Shown: one piece after another, positions 50,664 through 59,889 of the stretch
Layout of the letters: each line of letters starts with the position of its first letter
Numbering within the stretch: the first letter of the stretch is position 1
Origin: JAWWOL01 sp963797535
Lineage (GTDB): Bacteria; Actinomycetota; Actinomycetes; JAWWOL01
Direction of reading: 5' to 3'
Assembly (NCBI GenBank): GCA_963797535.1
Contig: CAWCPQ010000001.1
Location: 2,976,001-3,040,000, forward strand
DNA length: 64,000 nt
The notes under the pieces: model-generated
Told to the model about the DNA's origin: nothing
The model's input: only the letters and a program-made list of their open reading frames with translations
Databases searched by the model: none
Program-made: the position numbers and the translations under genes

Positions 50664-52268
50664 TCAGCCGGGGTCGGTCGTCCGGTGCTGTGACAGCGCG
50701 AGCTCGTCGGCCAGTGCCAACGCCGCCTGCGCCCGGTTGCCGCCGAAGCGCTGCGCGTCGTAGAGCGCCGACTCGGCCGCCTCGATCAGCCGCCGGTCGG
50801 AGTCGGCCGTGTCCGGGCAGGTGGCCACGCCGAAGGATGCCGTGACCCCACGTTCGACGAACCGGCGGGCCACGATCTGGCGCAGCCGCTCGGCAAGGGA
50901 AGTCGCGGCGTGCGCCGTCGCGCCCGGCAGCAGGATCGCGAAGGCGTCATCGTCGACGCGGTAGGCCGTGTCGCTGGTGCGCACCGTGTCGGACAGCACG
51001 GCTCCGACCGTACGGACCAGGTCGTCGTGGCTGCTCCCACCGGTGGTGTGGCGATCCAGGTGGTCGACCTTGAGGACGACGAGGGATACCGGGCGACCGC
51101 GGCCGAGTCCGGCCTCGACCGCTGCGGTGACGTCGACGAGCAGCTGTGGGCGGGCGGCGAGACCGGTCAGCGGGTCACGACCGGCAGCGGGTCCGAACGC
51201 GACAGCCTTGGCTGCTTGCCGTCCCCAGGCCCGCAACATCTCGGTCTGCGCGCTCGAGGGCTCCCCGGCACCGGACGGCATGGTCAGCTCAACAACGCCG
51301 CGGGCACGGCCCTCGTGCAGCAGTGGTACGGCAACGAGGCGCCGCGACCGGGTCACCGTCGTGATGATCGCCCCCTCACGGTGAGCGCGCAGTGTGACGT
51401 CGTTGCGTCGGCGCTGGGCGACGATCACCGGGCGGCCCGGGTCGATCCGTCGCAGCTCGCCGTCATCGTTCGCCAGCCACAGGTGGGCGCCGGTGGCACC
51501 GGAGATCTCGCGTGCGCCTCTGGTGATCGACATCGCCAGGGCCTCCGTCGCAGTGGCTGTTCCTGCGTCGCCGAACGGGTCCTGCCAGTCGCCGCCGGGG
51601 CCTGCGGCGGCAAAGGCTGCAGCCGCAGGCTTCGGGACGGTCCGCCGCATCCGCCGGAGAAGCGCCAGCCCGACCACGGCTAGCGCGGTGACCTGCAGGG
51701 CCGAGGTTGCGTTGCGGAAGGCGTTCTCCCGCAGCTGCTGGGCGTGCGTGGCCCTGATCAGGGACAGCGAGGCGCTCGCCCTCGCTGCGGTCCAGCGGTC
51801 GAAACGGCTCTGTCCGGCCAGCAGGCTCACCAGTGACGGTCGGGGTGCTCCGGCCCGAACGGTGCTGACAGCCTTGGCGGCGTACTGCTGCTGCCAGGCG
51901 AGCGCCGTCGTGTCGGCGCCGGACCAGGCCCTGGCCGGGTCGGGCACCGTCGCCAGGGCGCTGGCTGCCGTACGGGCGGCGCGGCTGTAGGCGCCGATCC
52001 CGTCGGAGTAGGGAGCGAGGAGCCGTTCGTCCGCGCTGAGCTGGAAGGCTCGCACACCCTCCTGCATCTGCGTCATCGCTCGATCGGCCTGACTCTGGGC
52101 TGCCTGAGCCGTGTGCAGCCGGTCGAGCGTGGGCTGGTAGCCGAACCGCGTGACCGCCGCCCGGACCAGCGTGATCGCGAGCAGCACGACCACAGCGCTC
52201 AGCGCCAGCTGAAGCAGGCCGTCCGTGCGCCGGTCGGCTCGCGCGGGGCTCGGGGGAGTGAGGCTCAC
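50664..52268 (-). CDS. membrane GAF-GGDEF protein with degenerate GGDEF
   Basis: A 534-residue protein. Two membrane helices (about 20-38 and 190-208) enclose an extracellular four-helix-type sensor region. A GAF-like domain follows (about 225-345), then a GGDEF-fold domain (about 355-520). The signature that should read GGDEF is DDDAF (RVDDDAFAILLPG), and the D-loop is KVDHLDRHTT. Loss of both Gly and the Glu makes diguanylate cyclase activity unlikely; it may bind GTP or a partner. It converges on rmuC with a 10-bp gap. Confidence 0.85.
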   Translation of the reverse strand: MSLTPPSPARADRRTDGLLQLALSAVVVLLAITLVRAAVTRFGYQPTLDRLHTAQAAQSQADRAMTQMQEGVRAFQLSADERLLAPYSDGIGAYSRAARTAASALATVPDPARAWSGADTTALAWQQQYAAKAVSTVRAGAPRPSLVSLLAGQSRFDRWTAARASASLSLIRATHAQQLRENAFRNATSALQVTALAVVGLALLRRMRRTVPKPAAAAFAAAGPGGDWQDPFGDAGTATATEALAMSITRGAREISGATGAHLWLANDDGELRRIDPGRPVIVAQRRRNDVTLRAHREGAIITTVTRSRRLVAVPLLHEGRARGVVELTMPSGAGEPSSAQTEMLRAWGRQAAKAVAFGPAAGRDPLTGLAARPQLLVDVTAAVEAGLGRGRPVSLVVLKVDHLDRHTTGGSSHDDLVRTVGAVLSDTVRTSDTAYRVDDDAFAILLPGATAHAATSLAERLRQIVARRFVERGVTASFGVATCPDTADSDRRLIEAAESALYDAQRFGGNRAQAALALADELALSQHRTTDPG

Positions 52269-52356
52269 TCGCTCTATATCGGCATCGCAGCAGGTGATTC
52301 AAGCCGCCGGGACCACGAATTGGGCTCTGCGACTAGGCCGAACGGACCCCTCGGGC

Positions 52357-52884
52357 CTACAGGTAGGGCCCGGAGCCGCCCGCCGCGAACCCGTGGTCCG
52401 GAGCCCCCGGCCCGGACGGGAGAGCCCGCCGACGCATCTCGGCGAGCTGAGCCTGGGCCGCCATCTGCTGCGCGACGATCGCCGTCTGGATGCCGTGGAA
52501 CAAGCCCTCGAGCCAGCCGACCAGCTGGGCCTGAGCGATCCGCAGCTCCGCGTCGCTCGGCACGCTGCCCTCGTCGAAGGGCAGCGACAGCCGGTTGAGC
52601 TCCTCGCGCAGGTCCGGCGACAGGCCGTCGCTGAGCTCCTTGATCGAGTTCTCGTAGATCTCACGAAGCCTGGTCCGGCTCGCCTCGTCGAGGGGAGCTG
52701 CCCGGACTTCCTCGAGCAGCTGCTTGACCATCGTGCCGATCCGCATGACCTTGGCCGGCTGCTCGACCATGTCGGCGATGCTGTCCGGGTCGTCCGGGTC
52801 GCCTTGGTCCGGGCTCACCACGGGCTGGCCGTCGGCGCCGACGACGAGGATGCGGTGATCGGGTTCGGGAGAGGTCGCTGTCAT
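52357..52884 (-). CDS. bpa: bacterial proteasome activator Bpa
   Basis: A 175-residue protein of the Bpa/DUF2587 family, an ATP-independent ring activator that opens the 20S proteasome gate. The central helical core (about 35-150) has IADMVEQPAKVMRIGTMVKQLLEE (cited as 52710-52785), GLSPDLREELNRLSLPF and AQLVGWLEGLFHGIQTAI. The C-terminus, GPYL with Tyr penultimate, corresponds to the GQYL tail that docks in the proteasome. Its presence implies the organism has a 20S proteasome. ATG 52884; the frame extends far upstream without homology. Confidence 0.93.
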   Translation of the reverse strand: MTATSPEPDHRILVVGADGQPVVSPDQGDPDDPDSIADMVEQPAKVMRIGTMVKQLLEEVRAAPLDEASRTRLREIYENSIKELSDGLSPDLREELNRLSLPFDEGSVPSDAELRIAQAQLVGWLEGLFHGIQTAIVAQQMAAQAQLAEMRRRALPSGPGAPDHGFAAGGSGPYL

Positions 52885-52922
52885 GACGCCATTGTCCCCG
52901 AACTCGGCCAACTGTCGCGGCG

Positions 52923-55382
52923 TCAGGTCAGCCGGCGACTCAGCGGCAGCCGCGACCTGGTGAACAGCCCTGCGCCCAGCGCTGCGATCAGGGGTACGAC
53001 CAGCAGTGCCAGCGCGATCACCTGCCAGGGAACGGTGAGGACGAGGACGTCGGAGCGCACGGCGATCACTGCGGACACGGGGACCAGGCCGGCGGCGATG
53101 CCGAGGACGCCGCCGAGCAGGGCAAGCACCCCGGCCTGACCCATGGCCAGCTTGCGCCGGACGAAGGGCGTGGCCCCGACGGCGCTCAGCGTCGCGAAGT
53201 CCCCCTTGCTCTCCGCCGCCGACAGCGCGGTTGCGATCGCCGTCACGCCGAACGTGACCAGAGTGCTGATGGCCAGCAGTGCCAGCGGTACGAGCAGCAT
53301 CCCGCTGTCGTCCAGCCCGTTCTCGACCTGGATCGAGCCCAGCGCGGACTGGGTGGTGGCGGCTGCGAGCACGAGCGCGTTGGCCGCATCGACCCGGCTC
53401 GCCCCCGGCTTGGCCTTCAGCGTCCACAGCCGGTTGTTGGTGGCCGGGTTGAGGCCCAGCTCCTTGGCCCTGGCCGGCGACACGATCGCTGCACCCAGGT
53501 CCTGGTAGTTGCCGACGGTGGCTGCGACAGCCGGGATCGAGTGCTGCGACTCGTTGCCGCTGCTGTCGGCGATGGTGATCGCGAGCTGGCCGTCGAGCAC
53601 GTCCGACCCGTTGATCACGACCGCCTTGCCGGCAGCCAGTGCTGACCCGGCTTGCGGGATCCCCAGCCCCTTCAACAAGTCCGGACCTGCAACGAGCAGG
53701 CTCGCGTTGCTGATGTGATGAACGGCGGTGTGGGCGACTCGGGCGCTGTTGAGGCCGGCTTGCCCGTCGCCGAGCCGGTAGACCCCGGTTGCGTCCAGGC
53801 TGGCTCCGATCCGGCGCTCGAGTCCCGCCGGGATGTTCTCGCCGGTCTGGAGCAAGGCGACTTTGGCCGGCAGCGCCGGGACGAAGTCGGCGACGTGCCT
53901 TGCGTGCGTGGACGCGGTGTAGACGCCCATGGCGACGACCCCGGACAGCGTCGCCATGATGGCGGCCACGGCCGGGCCGGTACGGCTGCGGTTGCGGGAG
54001 ATGTCCCGCAGCGACAGCCGCATGGTCAGGGGTGCCCTGCCACCGAGTCGACCGGTGAGCCCGACCAGGCTCGGGGCGCAGCCGGCGAAGCCGAGCTCGG
54101 CGATGGCGGCGAACAGCAGGATCGCGTTGAACTGGTGGGTGCCGAGGCTGTGGGTGCGACCGGCCCAAGCGCAGCACAGGGTTCCGATCGCAGCCGTCGT
54201 CAGGGCCAGGCCGATCCGGGTCCTGCTGGTGCTGACGATGCCACGGCGGCCCTGCAGGGAAGCCACTACCGGCGCTCGTGCTGCTCCTCTGGCAGGCAGC
54301 CAGGCGGAGACAAGAGCTGTGATGACCCCGAGGAGGACGGCGCCGACCAGCTCCAGCGGGCGTGGGTGCAGGCCGGTGTACTCGTGGTTGGTGAGGCTGC
54401 GGGCGTGGGGCAGCAGAAGCCGGGCGATGACGACCCCGGCAGCTGCGCCTGTCACCCCGGCGATGGCGCCAAGGACGAGTGCCCCCGACAGCACGACGCC
54501 TCGTACCTGCCCAGCGTCCCCACCGGTTGCGGCGAGCAGGGCGAGGTCGCGCTGGGACCGGCGTGCCCCCACGCCGAAAGCAGCTCCCGCCATCAGGACG
54601 GCTTCGAGCAGCGCCAGCCCGGCGACCAGCACCTTGAGGCCGGTGCTGGCGCTGGCGGCCAGCGCCGACTGCGTGTTCGGCGGATGCAGCACGCTGTCGC
54701 GAGTGCGCACCCCGCTGTTGACGAGCTTCGCTGCCCAGGCGTCGACGTCGTTGCCCGGCGGCAGCCGGACCAGCGCCTCCACGCCCAGCTCAGGGCTGTC
54801 CAGCGTGCCGGGAGCGACCCACAGCTGCTGGTTGTCGAGCTGTCGTGGTGTCTCGGCAATCCCCACGACGGTCGTTGTACGACCACCACCAACGTCACGC
54901 AGCACGACGCGTGAACCCGGGGTGATGTGGGTGGCATCGGCCAGCGAGGCGGAAACCGCGACCTCACCGGCGGTGCGCGGCGCCCGTCCTTCGAGCTGGC
55001 GGACCATGCCAGAGGCCAGCGGGTCGGTGTAATCCAGGTCGGTCACGCCCGACTGACGCATGAGGCCGTCAGGTCCCAGCACGCGGGACCCAGCGCTGGC
55101 GAACAGCAGCGTCCGGGAACCAGCCGGCACGGTCTTGGCCACCGTCGCGGTGGGACTCGCCGGGCCGTCCTGGTTGACCTGGAGGATGGCGTCGGCCGAC
55201 CCCATTGCCCAGGTGGCCTTGGTGGCCCGCGGCACCGTGAGCGCGTGCACGAGCGTGACGGCTGCCACGAGCCCGGCGAGCGGCAGGATCAGCGAGAGCA
55301 GGATCAGCAACGAACGGCCCTTGTTGCGCCGCGCGTCGCGTCGAGCCAGCCGCAGCAGTGCCCCGGGGGAGGAGCTAATCAT
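52923..55382 (-). CDS. ABC transporter permease, two FtsX domains
   Basis: An 819-residue permease with an N-terminal helix (about 25-48) and two FtsX-like four-helix units, at about 260-390 and 700-810, separated by extracellular stretches. The end RSRLPLSRRLT is cytoplasmic. It overlaps the ATPase by 4 bp (ATGA). With the ATPase and PadR regulator it forms a lipoprotein-type or antimicrobial-peptide-type exporter of unknown substrate. Confidence 0.88.
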   Translation of the reverse strand: MISSSPGALLRLARRDARRNKGRSLLILLSLILPLAGLVAAVTLVHALTVPRATKATWAMGSADAILQVNQDGPASPTATVAKTVPAGSRTLLFASAGSRVLGPDGLMRQSGVTDLDYTDPLASGMVRQLEGRAPRTAGEVAVSASLADATHITPGSRVVLRDVGGGRTTTVVGIAETPRQLDNQQLWVAPGTLDSPELGVEALVRLPPGNDVDAWAAKLVNSGVRTRDSVLHPPNTQSALAASASTGLKVLVAGLALLEAVLMAGAAFGVGARRSQRDLALLAATGGDAGQVRGVVLSGALVLGAIAGVTGAAAGVVIARLLLPHARSLTNHEYTGLHPRPLELVGAVLLGVITALVSAWLPARGAARAPVVASLQGRRGIVSTSRTRIGLALTTAAIGTLCCAWAGRTHSLGTHQFNAILLFAAIAELGFAGCAPSLVGLTGRLGGRAPLTMRLSLRDISRNRSRTGPAVAAIMATLSGVVAMGVYTASTHARHVADFVPALPAKVALLQTGENIPAGLERRIGASLDATGVYRLGDGQAGLNSARVAHTAVHHISNASLLVAGPDLLKGLGIPQAGSALAAGKAVVINGSDVLDGQLAITIADSSGNESQHSIPAVAATVGNYQDLGAAIVSPARAKELGLNPATNNRLWTLKAKPGASRVDAANALVLAAATTQSALGSIQVENGLDDSGMLLVPLALLAISTLVTFGVTAIATALSAAESKGDFATLSAVGATPFVRRKLAMGQAGVLALLGGVLGIAAGLVPVSAVIAVRSDVLVLTVPWQVIALALLVVPLIAALGAGLFTRSRLPLSRRLT

Positions 55383-56116
55383 CTGGACTTCCCCGGCGCG
55401 GGCGAGAGCAGGACTTCGGCGTCGTCGCGCCGACCCGTGTCGTCAACGACCCGGCCGTCGCGGAGGAACACCACCCGGTCGGCCCAGGCCGCGTGCCTGG
55501 CCTCGTGGGTGACGAGGACGCCGGCGGCGCCGGCGTCGCAGCGGGCCCGGAGCACCCGCAGCACGGCCTCGCCGGTCTCCGAGTCCAGCGCGCCGGTCGG
55601 CTCGTCGGCGAGCACGAGTCGCCGGCTGCCGACGAGGGCCCTGGCGATCGCGACCCGTTGCTGCTGGCCGCCGGACAAGGTGTCGGGAAATCGGTCGGCC
55701 AGCTCGCCGACGCCGACCTCGTCGAGGACCAGCCGAGCGTCGCTGCGGGCCTTGCGCAGGCCCACCCCGTCGAGCTCGAGCGGCAGTGACACGTTCTCGA
55801 TCGCCGTCAGCGCCGGGATCAGGTTGAGCTCCTGGAACACGTAGCCGACGCTGCGCCGCCGCACGGCAGCGAGCTGCTTGAGGTTGAACGAGCCGAGGTC
55901 GACACCCTCGACCAGGACCCGGCCCGACGTCGGCGAGTCCAAGCCGCCGGCCAGGGTGAGCAGGGTCGACTTGCCCGAACCGGACGGGCCCATCACGGCG
56001 ACGAGCTCGCCGGGGACCACGCGCAGGCTGACGGCGTTCAGCGCGCGTACCTCGGTGCTGCCGGAGCCGTGCAACCGGGTGACCGAGACCAGCTCGAGTA
56101 CGGGGTTGTCGCTCAT
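55379..56116 (-). CDS. ABC transporter ATP-binding protein (LolD type)
   Basis: A 245-residue ATPase. Walker A GPSGSGKST (about 44-52), YVFQELNLIPALTAIENV Q-loop region, signature LSGGQQQRVAIARAL, Walker B LVLADEPTGALD and VTHEARHAAWADR. It belongs to the same FtsX-coupled group as the ATPase at 14704. ATG 56116 overlaps the PadR stop (ATGA) and its own stop overlaps the permease start. Confidence 0.92.
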   Translation of the reverse strand: MSDNPVLELVSVTRLHGSGSTEVRALNAVSLRVVPGELVAVMGPSGSGKSTLLTLAGGLDSPTSGRVLVEGVDLGSFNLKQLAAVRRRSVGYVFQELNLIPALTAIENVSLPLELDGVGLRKARSDARLVLDEVGVGELADRFPDTLSGGQQQRVAIARALVGSRRLVLADEPTGALDSETGEAVLRVLRARCDAGAAGVLVTHEARHAAWADRVVFLRDGRVVDDTGRRDDAEVLLSPAPGKSR

Positions 56117-56700
56117 CGGTGGGCTCCCTCGACGCGGTCCTGCCCGGTCTCGGCTGACACGGCCGGCGCCGCGGCGGAAGCAGCCGCGGCGGCACGGAGC
56201 CGGCCCATCCGTGAGTCGCACAGGTCGAGCCAGCGCACCTCGGCTTCTGCCTGGAAGACCATCGCGTCGAGCACCAGCAGCCAGGCCACGTCCGTCTCGA
56301 GGGCCTTGGCCTTGAGCCGGGTGTAGTCCTGCAGGGTGCGCAGAGTCTCTGTCCGCTGGGCGGCGATGATCGCCGTGACGTCGATGTCGCGTGCCTGCAC
56401 GGCGAGGGCCAGCTTGATCGCGAGCTCGTCGCGCGGGGCCGAGGTGCGGCTGACCGGCGTGACGAACCAGCGGCGGACCTCCTCGCGGCCGGCATCGGTG
56501 ATCCGGTAGGTCTGATGTCCCTCGCCGTCGCCGTGCTCCTCGACCAGCCCGTCGCGTTCGAGCCGGTTGAGGGTCGTGTAGACCTGGCCGATATTGAGCG
56601 GCCAGGTTGCGCCGGTGCGCTGCTCGAAGGTCGTGCGCAGCTGGTAGCCGTACATGTCCCCTTCGGCGAGCAGTGCCAGTAGACCTTGCTTGACGGACAT
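56113..56700 (-). CDS. PadR-family transcriptional repressor
   Basis: A 195-residue regulator with a winged helix-turn-helix: LLALLAEGDMYGYQL, LNIGQVYTTLNRLERDGLV and YRITDAGREEVRRWF. The C-terminal part is helical, of the Vir/PadR-s2 type. It is the first gene of the ABC operon. The perfect palindrome at 56761 lies 61 bp before its ATG (56700), so it should repress itself and the exporter. Confidence 0.92.
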   Translation of the reverse strand: MSVKQGLLALLAEGDMYGYQLRTTFEQRTGATWPLNIGQVYTTLNRLERDGLVEEHGDGEGHQTYRITDAGREEVRRWFVTPVSRTSAPRDELAIKLALAVQARDIDVTAIIAAQRTETLRTLQDYTRLKAKALETDVAWLLVLDAMVFQAEAEVRWLDLCDSRMGRLRAAAAASAAAPAVSAETGQDRVEGAHR

Positions 56701-56760
56701 CGGTCATCCCCCTCGGCTGTCGAGTTCCGGTCGTTGCTGTGGTCGCTGCGCAGCGGTGCA

Positions 56761-56784
56761 ATACCGAGTATGCATACTCGGTAT
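56761..56784. promoter_or_regulatory. 24-bp perfect palindrome, PadR operator
   Basis: ATACCGAGTATG followed directly by its reverse complement CATACTCGGTAT makes a gapless 24-bp palindrome. It lies 61 bp before padR and 53 bp before the divergent GH3 gene. PadR repressors use such AT-containing palindromes in their own promoter. Confidence 0.8.
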
Positions 56785-56836
56785 CCCGATGGCAAGCGGA
56801 CCCACAAAGTCCGCTTCCTGTGTCACCATCGCGAGC

Positions 56837-58111
56837 ATGAGGACAGTGTTGTACCTGGCGGTCGCGCTCACCGTGGCCGCCGCCCCGATCGCCGCTCCCG
56901 TCAGCGCCGGGGCCCTGTCGCAGCCCGCGCTCGCTGCTGCCCCGTGGCTGGTGAGCATCCCGACGCCCACGGCGACGGCTGCGGCCAAGGCAGCGCTCGC
57001 CCGGATGACGCTGCCCCAGCGGGTCGGCCAGCTGTTCATGGTCGGCACCCCGGCGACGTTGCTCACCCAGAACGTCGTGGACGCGATCCAGGTCGACCAT
57101 GTCGGCAACGTCATGCTCACCGGTCGCAGCACCAACGGGATCGCCAGCACCGCCAAGGTCACCGCCCGGCTGCGCAAGCTGGTCTCCGCCAAGGCGACCG
57201 CGTCCGTACCCCTGTTCATCGGTACGGACCAGGAGGGCGGTCTCGTCCAGGTCCTGCGCGGGCCCGGCTTCTCCAACATCCCGGCTGCGCTGACCCAGGG
57301 CACCTGGTCGGCTGCGTCGGTCCGTGCCTACGCGAAGAAGTGGGGCCTGCAGCTCATCGCCGCGGGCGTCAACGTCGACCTGGCGCCGGTGCTCGACACC
57401 GTGCCCAGTGCTGCCTTCGCCCCGCACAACCCGCCGATCGGCTACTACCACCGGCAGTACGGCTACACGCCGGCGCTGGTCTCCTCGCGCGGCGGCGGCT
57501 TCGCTGCCGGACTGGCCCTGGCCGGCGTGGACGCCAGCATCAAGCACTTTCCCGGTCTCGGCCGGGTGACCGGCAACACCGACGTGACCGCCCACGTGAC
57601 CGACCACACGACCCGTCGCGGTGATCCCTACCTGGCGCCGTTCGCCGCCGCGGTCAAGGCAGGGGCGCCATTCGTGATGATGTCGACCGCTATCTACAGC
57701 AAGATCGACCCGGCCCGGCCGGCCGCGTTCTCACCGACCGTCATCGGCACCGTCCTTCGCGGCGACCTCAAGTTCAAGGGCGTCGTCATCAGCGACGACC
57801 TCGGCAACGCCAAGCAGGTCGCCGCCTGGTCGCCCGGTGCCCGCGCCGTGGACTTCTTGGCGGCCGGCGGTGACATGGTGCTGACCGTCAACGGCAACCT
57901 GCTCAAGCCGATGTACGCAGCGGTGCTGGCGAAAGCCAACGCCAGCCCGTCGTTCCGGGCCAAGGTCAACGCCTCGGCGCTGCGGGTGCTCACGGCCAAG
58001 GCCAAGCGCGGCATGATCCGCGCGCCGAGGGCGCTCAGCTCATACGACGAGCAGCAGCTTTCCAATGTGCCCGCTCGCCTCGAGCAGCCGATGCGCCTGC
58101 GCGGCTTCTGA
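56837..58111 (+). CDS. glycoside hydrolase family 3 beta-N-acetylhexosaminidase-like protein
   Basis: A 424-residue secreted GH3 protein of the NagZ type. The signal peptide covers about 1-33. LPQRVGQLFMVG and GTDQEGGLVQVLRGP are followed by the KHFPGLGRVTGNTDV loop with the acid/base His region, and the nucleophile Asp in VVISDDLGN. It should act on N-acetylglucosaminyl links in peptidoglycan or chitin fragments. ATG 56837 starts the signal peptide. The last 24 codons run antisense over the 3' end of the oxidoreductase gene. Confidence 0.88.
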   Translation: MRTVLYLAVALTVAAAPIAAPVSAGALSQPALAAAPWLVSIPTPTATAAAKAALARMTLPQRVGQLFMVGTPATLLTQNVVDAIQVDHVGNVMLTGRSTNGIASTAKVTARLRKLVSAKATASVPLFIGTDQEGGLVQVLRGPGFSNIPAALTQGTWSAASVRAYAKKWGLQLIAAGVNVDLAPVLDTVPSAAFAPHNPPIGYYHRQYGYTPALVSSRGGGFAAGLALAGVDASIKHFPGLGRVTGNTDVTAHVTDHTTRRGDPYLAPFAAAVKAGAPFVMMSTAIYSKIDPARPAAFSPTVIGTVLRGDLKFKGVVISDDLGNAKQVAAWSPGARAVDFLAAGGDMVLTVNGNLLKPMYAAVLAKANASPSFRAKVNASALRVLTAKAKRGMIRAPRALSSYDEQQLSNVPARLEQPMRLRGF

Positions 58112-59018
58112 CATCGGCAGGGCCCGGTCGATGACCGGGCGTACTCGACGGTCGTCGACGGCCGGCCACAGGTCCCGTTGTACGGCAGCAACGATCGCGG
58201 TCTTCTGGTCGTGCGGCCGCGCTCGCAGACCGGTCCCGGTCAGCGTCAGGCGTTTGGCCATCATCAGGCCCAGGTCGATCTCGGCGTGACGGCCCTTCTG
58301 CAGGCCGATGTTGGCGAGCCGTCCGTCAGGAGCGAGCACCTCGAGGTTGCGCTGCAGGTAGGCCGCGCCGATCGGGTCGAGGATCACGTCAGCGCCGTGT
58401 CCCGCCGTCGCGTCGCGCACGACCTGGACGAAGTCCTGCTCGCGGTAGTTCACCAGGATCGTCGGCTCCCAGTGCTGCGCAGGCGTCGAGCTTGGCCGGG
58501 GTGCCGGCCGTGACGGCCACGGTCGCCCCGAGCAGCTTGCCGACCTGGATCGCCATGGTGCCGATGCCGCTGGAGCCGCCGTGCACGAGCAGGACCTCAC
58601 CCGCGGCCAGCCGGGACAGTGTGACGACGTTGGACCAGACGGTGCACGTGACCTCGGGCAGCGCGGCAGCGTCGATCAGGGCTACCGACGCCGGTTTCGG
58701 CAGCAGCTGACCGGTGGGCACGGCCACCAGCTCCGCATAGCCGCCGCCCGAAAGCAGCGCGCAGACCTGGTCGCCGATGTGCCAGCCCTCGACCTCCGGG
58801 CCGAGCGCCACGATCGTGCCGGAGCACTCGAGCCCCGGGTGAAGCGCAGCGCCGGGCGGTGGCGGGTAGTGGCCCTGGCGCTGGGCGATGTCCGCGCGGT
58901 TGACGGCGCTCGCAGCGACCTGCACGAGGACCTCGCCGTGGCCGGCGACGGGGTCGGGCAGGTCGGCCCACCGCATGACCTCGGGGCCGCCGAATCCGTC
59001 GATGATGATCGCTTTCAC
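58040..59018 (-). pseudogene. zinc-independent quinone oxidoreductase, single frameshift
   Basis: A medium-chain dehydrogenase/reductase of the NAD(P)H quinone reductase type, in two frames. The first part reads MKAIIIDGFGGPEVMRWADL to KLDACAALGAD. The match continues one frame over with ILVNYREQDFVQVVRD to GHIGKLLLVV. One extra base at about 58460 (GCCGACG for GCCGAC) restores the frame. The NADPH site VHGGSSGIGTMAIQVGKLLGA is intact. It may be a recent pseudogene or a sequencing error. The 3' end overlaps the convergent GH3 gene by 72 bp. Confidence 0.85.
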
Positions 59019-59039
59019 GTGCTCACCCTAGGTCGGCTT

Positions 59040-59810
59040 TCACAACCCGGAGCGGGCCACCGTCTCCCGGATGGCGTCGGCGATCGCTTGCGGAGCCTCG
59101 AGGTTCATCAGGTGCCCGGCATCGATCTCGTGCACGACCGCGTTCGGCAGGGCTGCGCCGAGGGCCTGCACGACGGCCATCGGCACGGCGGTGTCCCGCG
59201 TACCCCCGAGCAGTACGGCCGGCGCGGTGACCAGAGCGAGCCGGCTCTCGATCTGGGCCGTCTCGCCGACCAGCGCCTGCTGCTCGCGGTGGAAGCTCCG
59301 CCACGCCGGCCCCCGGCGTGCGTCGCGAAGCCCCTCGCGTACGTGCGCCTCGCCCCGGTGCGGCAGCACGCTGCCGGTGATCCGGCTGCTGAAGCCGGCC
59401 AGCCGCGAGCCACCCAGGCGCATGACCCCTTCGAAGACCCAGTGCACCGCCGGGAGCGCGAGCACCCGGTCCGCCAGCGTGAACGCGCCGGACGTCCCCA
59501 CCGACGCGACGAGGGTCAGCCCGGCCACCCGCTCTGGCGCGATGAGCGCGGTCGCCAGCGCTGCGCCGCCACCCCAGGAGTAGCCGCAGATCACCGCTCG
59601 GTCGATGCCGTGCTCGTCGAGGAGCGCGACGACCGCCTTGGCGTTACCGAGGAAGCCGTGCGACCGGGTGCCGTCGTAGCCGGGCCGGTCCGGTGTCAGC
59701 GTGCTCAGGCCGTGCAGCAGCGGAACCACGAGGTCCCAGTCGCGCGCACCGCCCGGCTGGCCGTGCAGCAGCACGACCACGGGCCCCGAGCCTTCCAGCC
59801 GTGCGCGCAT
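59040..59810 (-). CDS. alpha/beta hydrolase
   Basis: A 256-residue alpha/beta hydrolase with an oxyanion motif LLHGQPGGARDWD, nucleophile Ser in GYSWGGG, the Asp region LLGGTRDTAVP and catalytic His in DAGHLMNLE. Substrate unknown, probably an ester or haloalkane-type compound. It is 22 bp before the quinone reductase on the same strand. ATG 59810. Confidence 0.87.
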   Translation of the reverse strand: MRARLEGSGPVVVLLHGQPGGARDWDLVVPLLHGLSTLTPDRPGYDGTRSHGFLGNAKAVVALLDEHGIDRAVICGYSWGGGAALATALIAPERVAGLTLVASVGTSGAFTLADRVLALPAVHWVFEGVMRLGGSRLAGFSSRITGSVLPHRGEAHVREGLRDARRGPAWRSFHREQQALVGETAQIESRLALVTAPAVLLGGTRDTAVPMAVVQALGAALPNAVVHEIDAGHLMNLEAPQAIADAIRETVARSGL

Positions 59811-59889
59811 CGGACCATTCGATCACGCCTGCGCCGTACGGGTGAAACACGGCGTCCAGGCTCAGCCGTTGCTCCAAACGCTGTAGCGG

